DNA of 64,000 bases, taken from positions 2,825,371-2,889,370 of the forward strand of contig NC_037592.1 in the NCBI RefSeq assembly GCF_003073045.1. The letters are read 5' to 3'. Origin of the DNA: Pomacea canaliculata. Its lineage: Eukaryota; Mollusca; Gastropoda; Architaenioglossa; Ampullariidae. Numbering within the stretch: position 1 is the stretch's first letter; every line of letters starts with the position of its first letter. Under the pieces are notes generated by a model. It saw only the letters and a program-made list of their open reading frames with translations, was not told the DNA's origin and did not search any database. Positions 37,201 through 46,847 of the stretch are shown here, piece by piece. The position numbers and the translations under genes were made by a program.

Positions 37201-40101
37201 CTCAGAGCCAAACTAAATCTGCCCCTTTAGGCCCTGTCTACTTTAACACATACTACAAAAAAAAAATATCACTCAACAATCAGTAAAATTCACATACACT
37301 GTTGATGATTTATGTAACCGAGACAAAAATTTCAGTTTTGAATGAATGGCATTCAGAACACATAAAAGGCTTTTAAGAATTAAACCTTTCCAACAGTTTA
37401 CTTTTTCTTCAGCTTTAGTTTTTTACAATTATGAACCCCATGGCTGGGAAAAAAAAGTGTTGTTCTATAAATTCACTCACCATACAATAGAATGATCTGC
37501 TACTTTGTGTAACAAAATCGTGACATCATCACTTGGAAGTCAGTATCCTCTGAATTCACATAGAATCCAAGCGTCACGTCTCAAGCTTATCTCACAGCTA
37601 CTCAATGTAGGTGTCATCTCTTGGTGTTGATGTCGTTATTGCAACACGATATATATATATGCTGACATTTGGATCTGTTGTCCTTTCTCCAGGCTGGTTC
37701 AAAGTCTGTTACTGTGGCTCGCCTTTATCTTAACCTTAATTCAAACTAAACTGTATCTCTGTATAACAAGGTTGTAGGTAATTAGACACTGTCTTAATTT
37801 TCTATTTAAACCTATTCTAGAGAAATAATTTACAATATTAAAAAAGTCTTTTGCAAATATTCAGCAAACATTAACAAAAAATCATATGCATCACACCTTT
37901 TTGGGAAGGTAGTGTTTACACGTCTTATTTAGCATGGAGATTTTCATGGCTGAGCTGGAAGTGGAAAACTTGCCAGGTGGTTGGACAACAGAGAAAGTCA
38001 GCAACCCTTCTAGAAAATTCTATACACTTTTAACAAAAATAATGTCAACACTTTCCAGTATGCACGATCTTGCTTCGTGCATTCACCCTCACTTCTGTGG
38101 CCAAACCTGCTGACTTTAGCGAACACAACCATTGCCTGTTTGTGATGTCTAACCCATTGACTTTCACAGTGCCACTAAACAGTCATGGCAAGGATTTTGA
38201 AGATGAGGGTAGTAGTGATGTGATAATGCTATCATCAACAGCAAAAAAAAAAAACTAGGAAGGTGATTTGAGACAAATATGCTGTCCTGAGAACAGCCTA
38301 TAGTAATTATAGTCACTGATGGATTGAGATGTGCTCTTCCAGCAAAGTGTGATAAATGTAAAGAGGTTAAATATTTCTAAAAGGTGATTATATGCTAATG
38401 TATATTTATTCATCTTTAGATCTATCATAACCCAATCTAAGCAAAAGTTGACCCATTCCGAATTGCCAATTCTAGGGGGAAAAAAAGAAATTTGAAAAAA
38501 AGAGAACAGATTGTAAAACTAGCAGTGTCTGCAGGTTCTGCCGACTCTACCAACTTCAAAGAAAAGTCAGGTAGAGAGTCTTCAGCGGAAACTTGCTGAG
38601 ATGGAGGGCAGCCCAGCTCACAATCGTGCACCTGGAGGTCCAGAAAAAGCAGCAAAGGATATGGATGTACAGGTATGTATTCATTCATTCAAGAAATAGT
38701 AAACTAGTAATGGTGATTTAATTCATTCATTCTGTTTTATTTGTCTCTTATCTGATTTGTTCCTCGTGTTGGACTTGTGATTGTGTATGTTTTTGATGGG
38801 CCTGCCATTGTGTGTTTGGAAGGTCGTGCCTTTTCCTTTTCGGTGGCTTCGGTTCCTTTTCAGTGTGCAGACTGCACAGTTCTTTGGGATTCATGTCTGC
38901 TTGACCTTTGATGATTAGGAACTTTTGCCTCTGCTGGGCTCATTTATTTTTCCAGTGTGACTGGTGGCATCTGTTGGGTGTGCTATCTGAACTTCATTTG
39001 TTAGGGAGTGTATTCTAGCTTGTATGATATTTGAGCTGTGGATTGTAGGTGTATGTGATTGTATGTAGATGCTACCCTTTGGCATGGAGTAGACACAGTC
39101 TACTAAACACCTACATCATTTTGTCTTTTCACTTTATTTTGACATCACACCACCCTCTGTCATTTGTGAAGCGCTTGTCCACAGGCAGGATATACTTTAT
39201 TATTATTTACTGAGTTAAGTGGGTTAGGAGATCAGTTGGCCAGCATGTTTGGCTGATAGATGTGAGGATTGGATAGATTAGTGCTTAAAATGCTTCTTTG
39301 ATTGATCTAGAGTTGTCTTTTTGAGGACAAGAATAATAATTGAAATTTTGTAAGTGAGTTTCTTTGTGTGGCGGCAAGACTGCTGTGTTGTGCTCACAGA
39401 ACTGTCAATGAACTGACAGTTACATACAAGGTCGGGATCCAGCTTAAAGAAAACAATAGTTAATAACATGTATCTATATTAATAAATGCATTTTTGACAT
39501 TCATTCATGCACATATACGAATTCATACATATGCAGACATGTACATCCATGTACGAGTGCATAAATTTACACATGCAGTGCCAGAGCACTTAAATTTTGC
39601 ATAAACGACTAACAAACTGTTGCTGTTCTTTTCTAGACCAAGCTTCATGACCTGGTTTCTTCAGAATGCATTTTCTGTGGTGACTTCATGATCAGGTCAG
39701 GAGTGCTGTCATGCTTTATCATATCATATTGTCAGCAATGATTACTTTTTATTACAGCTTTAGATTATCAATATATATATCATATTCTGACAGAAGTCTT
39801 CATTGTAATACAAATTATCAGACTGTTTTTTCTCGTTACAGTTCTTTCAGAATGAAACTATGATCATTAACATTTATCATACTAAAAATGCTTGTGCATG
39901 TATGTAACCACAGGTACACATACCTGCATGTAAGGAGAGAGGGCAACATGCATGTACACATGGGGGTGCTTGAATATGTTAACTGTGCGTATTTGCAGAT
40001 GCCATATTATTTTCTGTGCTCTTTTTGTTTGCTTCAGATGCATCGACAAACAATTTGTGGAAGAAGAAAAGTGGAGCATCATTGTTTCTGAGTGGGAGTG
40101 A
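19202..40101 (+). CDS. VPS18: VPS18, core subunit of HOPS/CORVET
   Basis: Tethers late endosomes and lysosomes before fusion. About 981 residues (human 973). Coding exons: 19202-19288, 19890-19963, 20540-20637, 21186-21343, 21778-21862, 23588-23667, 24726-24838, 25265-25353, 25885-25989, 26207-26288, 26555-26641, 29221-29278, about 29437-29540, 30495-30555, 30904-30968, 31136-31271, 31999-32151, 32524-32617, 34004-34077, 34458-34613, 34919-35059, 35467-35598, 36010-36094, 36261-36388, 36535-36656, 36928-37045, 38535-38672, 39637-39695, 40038-40101. Phases agree at every junction. The N-terminus (MASILDQYEEEF) and beta-propeller match VPS18. The clathrin-repeat solenoid contains LKIEDVLPFFPDFVTIDHFK. 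The C-terminal RING has CSVC (866-869), CGHKFHMDC and CIFC (952-955). The start follows an acceptor at 19172, so an upstream non-coding exon exists. Oddity: exon 13 has no AG acceptor (see findings). Confidence 0.97.
19535..19640 (+). repeat. Short LINE 5'-leader fragment
   Basis: CTCAGATGAAGGAGGAGGGT ... GGCTTGGGGCTAGCAACC ... CCCTGTAAAAAATAAAAC resembles the text found just upstream of ORF2 in animal LINEs. It sits in VPS18 intron 1. Too short to assign to a family. Confidence 0.35.
21925..22095 (+). repeat. SINE family B, 3' part
   Basis: CCAGTTTACCCAGCTTTTGG, GGAATGGGTCC, GAAGGCTGGGGAAGGTACAG, CAAAGCTGCCTTTGAGAAAG repeats the order seen at 57455-57580. The tRNA-like head is lost. Located in VPS18 intron 5. 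Confidence 0.65.
22170..22335 (-). repeat. SINE family A, inverted
   Basis: GAGCCAGCAACTAAGG, TTATTTCACGGCAAAGCAGC and GCAGAGAAAGGACAGCGTG are the reverse complement of the SINE at 55935-56130. It lies next to a family B fragment and a LINE in VPS18 intron 5, forming a small repeat cluster. Confidence 0.7.
22400..23430 (-). repeat. LINE copy, RT domain remnant
   Basis: Minus-strand 22884-23138 reads IRGKLICNLCFADDTDLMVG, containing the catalytic FADD box of a reverse transcriptase. Near 23270-23330 the same strand gives FHNLINYKKAFD-like text, and near 23390 a decayed FRPxRxTTEQI. Stops and frame breaks throughout. Same family as the 26.9-29.1 kb copy. Confidence 0.8.
26870..29060 (-). repeat. 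Long LINE copy, interrupted by a GC-rich insert
   Basis: Fills most of VPS18 intron 11. Minus-strand reading from high to low coordinates: 29040-28860 gives RFDLEKLQNPNAAGVFMATV and GGKFAAPNLVEYDVDTLAGN (pre-RT linker). 28285-28088 gives RNKKQLWVTNDILDLCDQRR. 27965-27546 gives the RT with LYQNFIDFK, GVSKGCPLSLILFN and NLQFADNIDLLAG, where the FADD box is changed to FADN. 27523-27341 gives SSFKYLGATLSKD. The 3' end is near 26880. The catalytic change and frame breaks mean it is inactive. It is the most complete copy of this family in the window. Confidence 0.85.
28285..28858. mobile_element. GC-rich insert inside the LINE
   Basis: About 570 bases separate two pieces of LINE linker that are normally adjacent (DTLAGNSKEVLL on one side, QQRNKKQLWVTN on the other). 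The insert is much richer in CG than its surroundings (GGCCCGCGCGGATGC at the right edge; GGCGGCGCTTTTCCGAAGC at the left). It contains inverted-repeat text around AAGCGCTGCTTCGAAAGC and GCTTGCGAAGCCGC. I find no convincing terminal inverted repeat or target duplication, so its class is unknown and its limits are approximate. Confidence 0.5.
29690..30255 (+). repeat. LINE RT fragment, plus strand
   Basis: The frame at 29629-29982 reads GDITLLSDAVIGLQNHLNIL (remnant of FADDITLLSD), then MRKSNVVIFRNRDHVARKEE and NSYKYLGIILSTS. The next frame (29998-30255) continues with IEKVHLFSMKCFLKVTTRTP. This is the back half of a LINE RT and its thumb region, with at least one frame break. It lies in VPS18 intron 13. 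Confidence 0.85.
31499..31760. repeat. Minisatellite, 74-bp higher-order unit
   Basis: GATGCACACACTTGTCATAC starts at about 31499 and recurs with a 74-bp period, giving about three copies plus a decayed end. Within each unit a smaller motif close to TTGTCATACCATTGACACA repeats about every 20 bases. In VPS18 intron 16. Confidence 0.9.
32760..33440 (+). pseudogene. Relic of an EGF-repeat receptor-type gene
   Basis: In VPS18 intron 18, plus-strand frames give cysteine-spaced EGF-like pieces: GSCSAGYQPPSCIKLCKTGT (from 32773), CNISTGSCDKGCAVGYKL (about 32874), MCGNCSEGTT followed by a stop where Cys is expected (about 32969), PCRPGTYGMRC (about 33081) and CGNCTEHSTCNICDGRCKAG (about 33117). Later pieces resemble NLISGDCPQG (about 33285) and a hydrophobic GPIVRVIVGSIGCC (about 33400), where a membrane segment would follow. 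The C-x-x-GTYG-x-x-C spacing is that of MEGF10 and scavenger-receptor-class-F-like proteins. Stops and frame shifts interrupt every repeat, so this is a broken copy and not part of VPS18. Confidence 0.6.
34563..34676 (+). repeat. 58-bp tandem duplication over the end of VPS18 exon 20
   Basis: AAACTAATTCCAGCTTTGGT begins at 34563 inside exon 20 and again at 34621 inside the intron. The first copy carries the donor CAA|gtacgt (34614), the second a copied donor gcaa|gtacat. Reading past the first donor meets an in-frame TAA, so only the first donor maintains the protein. Confidence 0.92.
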
Positions 40102-41735
40102 AAACATTTCTTTTCTTCCCTATCTCTTAATTGTTCAGCTGAAGCTGACTTGCTGGTCACAGAAAGGGATGACAGCCTGAACTGGACTGCATGAGAGATG
40201 ATGAGGTAGAACAATTCACAAGTGTCTGATGTTGATTGCATAAACAGTTCTACAGACATTCACAAAAGGATCTGGCTTGAAGTTATTCTTTGAATAAGAA
40301 ATGAAAAGAAGAACCATCTCTCATATTTCTTGCTTTGAGAGCTGCCTTGTAAAGGTCTGCAGAGTGGAAATATATTAACAAATTGCAGTTCCTTGCATCT
40401 TGCAAAACATGCCTTCATCTCTTGTTGGGGACTGAAAGGCAATCTGCATTGCCACATCCAGCAAAAGTGCATTATTTTTAAATAAACTATCAGTGAAGAT
40501 GACAGACACAAAATCTTGGTGCTGTTCGGACAGGTGACAATGGATTTTTTGCCCCATTTCCTCATGGTACAGTATCTAGCCATGTTTTTAATTTGGAAAT
40601 TACATGATGACATTTAAAAAAAAAATGGGGTTAAAAAATTTGGGCGCTGATTCATTCTTCTGTTTGTCATAGTTGTGTATGGATTCATGTGCTACATGTC
40701 AATATTTGTTAAATGTATCAAATTTGGACAGAAGACACTAGCTGTGTCTTGTGCTAAGACATAAGCCTGTTGCTATAGAAACGAAATGAAAGAAGTTGAC
40801 AGTTGTTACCACCTGCATGCCCGCCCTTGTGGTTATGCATGGTTTCATTTATTTGAGAGATTATCCTTACATCTAGATATGTGATGGCAGTCAGTTGTAT
40901 TAAGTGCGCAAACATTCAAAGCCGTGACAAAACACCTTTGACAATAAATAGCAGATGTAAAGCAGCTCCATTTGCTTACAGACTTTCCATTTGACTTACT
41001 CAAGTCATTCTGTCAGGGATTTTATGATAAATAAGCTTACAACAGAGAATGGTTTATGTGTAATTTTTTTAAAGTGCATAATATGTGTGTGTGCATGCAT
41101 GAAGTGTGGACATGCACAAGCTGCAACAGAAATTGGTCATTGTGTCAACAGAGCAAATATACAAAGCAATAGAAGCTCTTTGCTGCCTCAATGGATAATC
41201 CAGTTTATTCTGTAAAGCACTCAAAAGTATTATTTCTTTAACATTTATTATTTTAAAACATTAGTTGGGGAAAGGAGACAAATGAGAGTTTAGACATCAA
41301 CACATCTGTTGACATGAGTGTCATTTCAACAGCTTTTGAAAACTTTAAATATGTAAAGAGTACTCCACTGAACACCGGAACACTGGAATGTATAGAGCTC
41401 AAAGTGACTTAGGTAATGTTTGCGTGGTGCATGCATACAAGTTTTATAATAATTATACCCAGATAAGTAACCCTCTTTTTACATAATCCTGTCAAGCATA
41501 ACTAAGCCACCGACACATGACCATGCAACAAACTTGTGTCTTTGCTGAAGCCCTAATGACTGGTATTTGACACAAGCTAGGCTTCTAGATGGATATGGCC
41601 ATTCATGACCAAGTCATTTGGGGAAAATATGACTAAAGGCTTTCCACAAAATGTACTGCCCAGTGCCCACATGTTCATGATGTGGCCAACCAATTGGCTG
41701 TAGTTTATTTGTAGAAGAAAATTAACTACAGATTT
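40102..41735 (+). other. VPS18 3' UTR and flank
   Basis: Non-coding after the VPS18 stop. AATAAA strings at 40481 and 40944 are candidate polyadenylation signals. Nothing else recognisable. Confidence 0.45.
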
Positions 41736-42460
41736 TCACTGCAGGTCACCTGTCATCAACAACGTTCCATCTAAGCTTCTCAAGTAGTGTAGGGATGAAA
41801 CAATAAAGGATTACTGCTCTGTTCCAATGAGACTGGGAACACAAAGAATAGCCCAGATCATGGATGTAGTCACAGCCAACGGTGCCTAGACCACAAAACC
41901 ATAAATTTGATTAGACACCAAAACAAGGTCATGGTGAAAATAATACAGAACTGCATCAGCACCACCTTTGATGAACTACTGGCAGAAGAACTGCCTGGCT
42001 TCAGACCTGCTTTACAGATGTGCAACTTAGACTCTCTTAACAATAAGGAGAGATGAATCTATGGTTTCAAGAACAAGTGCCTGAGGAGGCTGCTCTGGAT
42101 CTTATGCAGGGAAGAGAAAAACCAATGACGGAAGCACAATGGCCACACTGATATGACACCATTAAGCACTGCTGGTAACAGTCAAGCAGTGTAAGCTGGT
42201 CTGATTTGGTCATATGACCCACCACAACACTCTCTTGAAGACTGTCCTTGAAGGGAGGTTGATACCGCAGTAGCCAGAGGAAGAACTGCCTAATGAACAT
42301 GAAAGAGTGAACGAGTCGTCCCAGGCAGTACCTGCTCATTATTGCTAACGACAAACCTGAGTGGTGGGCGTTGTCAGCTGACACGTCTACCCATGAGCTC
42401 CTCCAACAACTGGTATCAGCCAAGGGACAAATGACTGATGAATGAATGACATTTGAGTCC
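41736..42460 (+). repeat. Internally deleted LINE copy
   Basis: Plus-strand text runs from the start of the RT domain (NVPSKLLK, RDETIKDYCSV, DELLAEELPGFRP) straight to the post-RT end (NKCLRRLLWI at 42067, VWFGHMTHHNTLLKTVLEG near 42200). It then gives the same 3' end, in reverse, as the copies at 16.0 and 26.9 kb. The FADD-bearing core is deleted. Confidence 0.75.
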
Positions 42461-43828
42461 AACAATCATGTCATATATCTTCTCATAAAGATGAGACTGT
42501 GACCAGAGTTTTCCCTTCCTACAGCACATCATGGGTTTAATCTCTTCCGATGATCAAGATAGGTTGTTGGCCTTTGGGGACAGTACTAAAAGAAAAGAAA
42601 TCTTGAATGAAAAGTGTTAGAAATACAGTAAATCTTCGTTCATGCTTATGCTAAATTGATCTAGATGGACCACTGTGTGGGGTTGTATGATATCCCCACG
42701 TCTGTGTGGATTTTCTCATGATTTCCATCTACATCATCTGGGTATTTATTTAAATGTTGTGTATTTTTGCCACCAAAAATATACAATAGGAACTTGACTC
42801 TTGTTTACATATTAATTAGCTTTAATCAAAATTAGTTTTGCTCCACATCATTTTCCTTAAGTCAGTTTCCAAGAACATACTTACCTTTTATATAGCTGTA
42901 CCTCTGACCATCAGGGTCTTGAACATGTAGTTCATTACAGACAGTGATTCCCAAAATGACTTCTCATGTAACCAAATCACCAGATTTCTATTACTAAGAA
43001 AAGGCTTAGGGTGCAATAATAAATTTCAAAGTTTCTTCTTTAAACCTATCCAGGTCATCCTTACAATATACTTGTCATGTTCCAAACCTTCTTCGTTACT
43101 TTCAAACTATACACCACACTACTGCATTTGATTTTAAGTAGTAAATGCAGTATCACATTAAATAATTAAGGAAAATTTTATTTCTGATGGAGAGAAATTT
43201 AGCAGGGGTGCACAAGCTATATGACAAATATATAGCAACAGATATTTATATTTTCTCTCATTGTTGATCAGTTACACCTTTATTCCTGCCATCCTTAAAA
43301 CTTGACCATGTAATCTTTAACTACATAAATGATGCATTTATGATTATTAACCAAAAATAAAATTGAATTTTTTAGGTGATACACAATATGCCCATGATAG
43401 ATTGTCACTTTATGAGTCTGCTTCTGAAAAGATTTAGGGTCTGGTCATCTGTAGTAAGCAGTAACGATCTCCTGATTGTCATCTAATGACAGTAAAAGAC
43501 AAACACCAACATATTTCATGTTCTTCTACCAGGCCACAAAGAAACAAAAAATAAAAACAAATAAAACTACATCCACAGCTCACATTGTAATGGACAAAAT
43601 CACACTAAATGCACAAAATATTTGTCAAAGTTATAGCAGTAAAATGTAGATGCTGCCATCAAAACTGGGACCTGAACACAATAGCTGAGGAGTGACGAGA
43701 CAAACATTCATGGAATTCCTTAAAAGAATAGGAAAAATCAGACGAGAGCTGCCTATCAACTGCACAGCAATAATAAATCAGGTTTCCTGCAACAAGAATA
43801 GAGGCGATTTTCATATTCCCATTTAATA
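42461..43828. other. Intergenic, no feature seen
   Basis: AT-rich DNA between VPS18 and the zinc-finger gene, probably including 3' UTR of the latter. No coding pattern or repeat recognised. Confidence 0.3.
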
Positions 43829-43910
43829 TTGTTGGGGTTTATCACACCCTTAGTCAAAATTGTTGTGGTTTTTCACACCCTTGGTTAAAATTGTTGGGGG
43901 TTTTAGCCCC
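43829..43910. repeat. 31-bp tandem repeat, 2.6 copies
   Basis: TTGTTGGGGTTTATCACACC starts at 43829, and variants start at 43860 and 43891. The repeat ends just before a SINE family A fragment. Confidence 0.88.
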
Positions 43911-43917
43911 CTCCCTG

Positions 43918-43995
43918 TTTTCAGGGCTGGCTGCCTTGCAGTGATATAGCCTTAGTTGCTGGCTCATGTAAAACACCAATCCCCTCCACCTCCTT
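43918..43995 (+). repeat. SINE family A, 3' fragment
   Basis: CAGGGCTGGCTGCCTTGCAG, TGATATAGCCTTAGTTGCTG and AACACCAATCCCCTCCACC match the tail of the SINE at 56052-56120 nearly base for base. Only the tail is present. Confidence 0.8.
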
Positions 43996-44188
43996 TCCCT
44001 GCTTGATAAACATATTGGAGGTCTTATGTATCAGTAGCAAAAACTTTGACCTAAGTTCTTGTTTTCTTAGTCTTGATGTCAAACTGTTTATATTATAAAC
44101 ACACTTAGCAAATTTTCTTTGCATGATTAGAGCTCTCTATAGTGATTTACAAACACTATGATGTAAGGGAAACTAAAGTATTATGGTC

Positions 44189-45725
44189 TCAATGCTGGTT
44201 GATAAAATGTGACGTGAAACTATACTTCTCAAAAAAGGTACATTTGCATATTGCACACTTCCATGGGTTGGTACCATCATGTAGGCCCATATGCATTAGG
44301 TAGAGAGCATTCTCGAAGAAAAGAATGTCACAGTGGGCACAGTGGAATGATCGCTTGGTCTCCAAAGATTTTGACCGCATCACAGTGCTACTCATAGGCT
44401 CCATATTTGTGCCCTGATCACTCTGACTGGTAACATGAGCAGACAACTCAGATGCAAACAGGTATCGCCCCATTTTGGCAGAAGAACAACCCTTCTCTGA
44501 GTCAGGGCTTCTACCTTCATAAGAATCCAACAATATTTGTTTTCTCCCACGCTTTGATTCTGTTTCAAGTTCACAGTGCCAATGATCTGCAATCCCAGAT
44601 GATTTGGACTGCTCTCTGGTAGGCCCACTCTCAAGTTCTGAGGGTGAAGATGATGTCCTGAAAAGTGATTTGTCCTCAGTGTTTGAGGAATGGTGCAGTT
44701 TGTCTTTGAGAAGCATTTCTCGCACTGAAGGCAGTCTCTTAGAGTTGGCCACTGATTGATAATGAACATTCCTGGCCACCAGTCCCTTCTTGTGATCAGA
44801 CATTGAGATATCATCTGACAGCTCAGTATCGGAGTCCATGGAAGATAAGAAGTTGGAATCCCGCACAGACAAGGGAGGCAAACCTGGCTTTGCTACCCCT
44901 ACATCACTGCAGACCTGAGAGTAGGGGAATTTGTCTGCAAGAAATTTTCCAGCAGTTGATAGCAGGCCTGGTACAGCCCCAGTCATCTGCACAGACGTTG
45001 GCACTGGCGGAATCGAGCTGTTCACTACCTGTTGATGTCCATGCATGGATCCTGCAGCGTTGCCATGCAAAGGAGATGAGTTGGCTACATGAGGCTTGGA
45101 CTCAACAGGGCTGGTGAGACTGCTGGAGGAAGCAGAAGATGAGAAAGGATTGATGCCAGGTTTTAAGGCTAGAGAATCAACTACCAATCCATGCATGGTC
45201 TGCAGGTGCTTTTTAAGGTCTTGCTTTCTTTTGGCTGCATAGTCACAGATTTCACAGATCCAAGGCCTGGCATCTGAGTGGACTGCCTGATGGTTGACCA
45301 GACTGTTCTTGAAGGCAGTTTTGAAGTTGCATATGTGACAGGAATAGACTTTGGCTGAGTCATCCATGTTACCTGGGAACTGAAACACGAGTGGCAATTC
45401 CCCAAACTGTTCACTTTCAATTCTGTCTCCTTCTCCACTGTCTCCTTGTCCTGCCTGGAAGTATGGGTCCAACTCTTCCTGAGCAAAGGCCTCTTGTGTC
45501 CATCTGAAGATCGGTCAACAATGAGGTTCATTCCTTGCTGCTGTTCTTCCTGATTGTGGTCTATCTCATCTGCATGTGTTTTGTGGGTGGCCTCCATGGA
45601 GTCACCTTCATCCTCACTGACATAAGATTTATCGGCATACTCTTTGTTCAGATCAATGACTGTGATACTTGCAGCATCATCACTGCTTTCCTCCTGTTTT
45701 TGAATTTTTATATCTTCATCCGAAC
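44189..45725 (-). CDS. C2H2 zinc-finger protein with Ikaros/Hunchback-like C-terminal pair (main exon)
   Basis: Probable DNA-binding transcription regulator. This large last exon begins after the acceptor TTTCCAG (plus-strand 45732-45726) with an acidic stretch (SDEDIKIQKQEESSDDAASI). Two adjacent fingers lie at about 45370-45220: C-x2-C-x12-H-x3-H (YSCHICNF) and C-x2-C-x12-H-x4-H (WICEICDY). A long Ser-rich, poorly conserved middle follows, then two final fingers, FHCAHCDILFFENALYLMHM and WKCAICKC...FINQH, with the stop at 44189-44191. A C-terminal pair of this kind (LFFEN..YxxHMGxH) is typical of Ikaros and Hunchback proteins, where it mediates dimerisation. The acidic head and the finger region lie in different frames, with the break at about 45490-45525. 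At least one 5' exon is missing from this entry. Head to head with JMJD6. Confidence 0.9.
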
Positions 45726-46471
45726 CTGGAAACAGCAGTAATGTATTTATTTATTTTAAAAAGTATAATAAAAACACAATTCTTTTAAATTTATTTCAAA
45801 AGAGACATTTTAGAAACTATCAAAGACTTTGACATGACCAACATCTATAAATCACACAGAATTAACTTGGGCAAGATGGAAACAGGTAGGCATTTATTTA
45901 TTCTATTATCGATAAAATTTTATTGATATTGTTTGCACTACACCTAAATATATGTATGACTGCGCCAATAGCTATTAAACATCATATAGCCAAACAGTTA
46001 AAATCACACTGAGACAGCAGCTTTACTTCATCTAGGTAGAGCATATAACCGTGTAGGAGATAAATTGAATTTCCACTATTCCAGACCTAGTAAACTTTCT
46101 ATCGATAATCTGAAGCTAGTAATGAATATCACGTTTGTTGTAGAATAGTTTATAATTTTTCCAAGAAGTATTCGATTTATGCTGAAAAATGTGTATTAAA
46201 AACATTACTGCAACATACTGTGCCGTATGTATACATTTCAGTAACCTCTTGTGGTCTATCTTGGCAACAGAATTGGGTTAAAATGTCATGTTCCTTTCCG
46301 TTCAGAAGAACAAGAGACCGCTTAAATAACAGTACTTGTCACAATAATGAGGACAGAGTCGACAACTGCTTACGATCCATCGCAGCTGGATTGTGCACCT
46401 GGTTTGTTGACGCTGGGTTGGCGAAGCCAAGGGTCGTGTTATGTCACATTCTGATTCTCAGACCAAAAAAC

Positions 46472-46499
46472 CACGCACAGCTTTCTTTCGTGGATGCAT
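46472..46499 (-). CDS. Candidate first coding exon of the zinc-finger gene
   Basis: An ATG at 46499 opens MHPRKKAVR plus one base, ending at a possible donor G|GTTTTT. The main exon needs exactly one base from upstream, so the phase fits. The basic start resembles the short N-terminal motifs (MSRRKQ, MPRRKQ) that recruit NuRD in several C2H2 repressors. The donor is weak and no other evidence supports it. Confidence 0.35.
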
Positions 46500-46847
46500 G
46501 CTGCTCAGAATTCAAGCATACATAAAAACTCGAGAGTATGGCGTTGCAGTAAGAACAGAACGGCAGAAATAAATAAAGCAGTCCGTGAAGAAAGCAGCTC
46601 AGGTTATTTACATTCTCATTGATGTTGATAGTTGCCCCCCCACTATTGGGGTCATATCCGGGTCACAGAATTGTTTAGCAACAAGAGTTGTCTCCCTTGA
46701 GTGTGCTTTGCGGCAATTGTGGCATCTACAGGTCGAATCTTAGAATCTGGTGGGAAGCTTGACTCTTCGTCTTGAACTCCATCTTTACAGTCGTGATCAG
46801 ATCAGGCTGTTGTAATATTTTCTCCCATTAACGTTTGTTTGTCCTGT
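46500..46847. promoter_or_regulatory. Divergent promoter region between the zinc-finger gene and JMJD6
   Basis: The two genes point away from this interval. The JMJD6 start codon is at 46848 and the zinc-finger candidate start at 46499, so any core promoters lie within about 350 bases. No TATA box is obvious. Confidence 0.35.

Noticed and set aside
44392-45117. Two further open frames over the zinc-finger exon (both strands)
   Set aside because: They overlap the 427-codon finger frame, lack C2H2 spacing, and are shadows of it.
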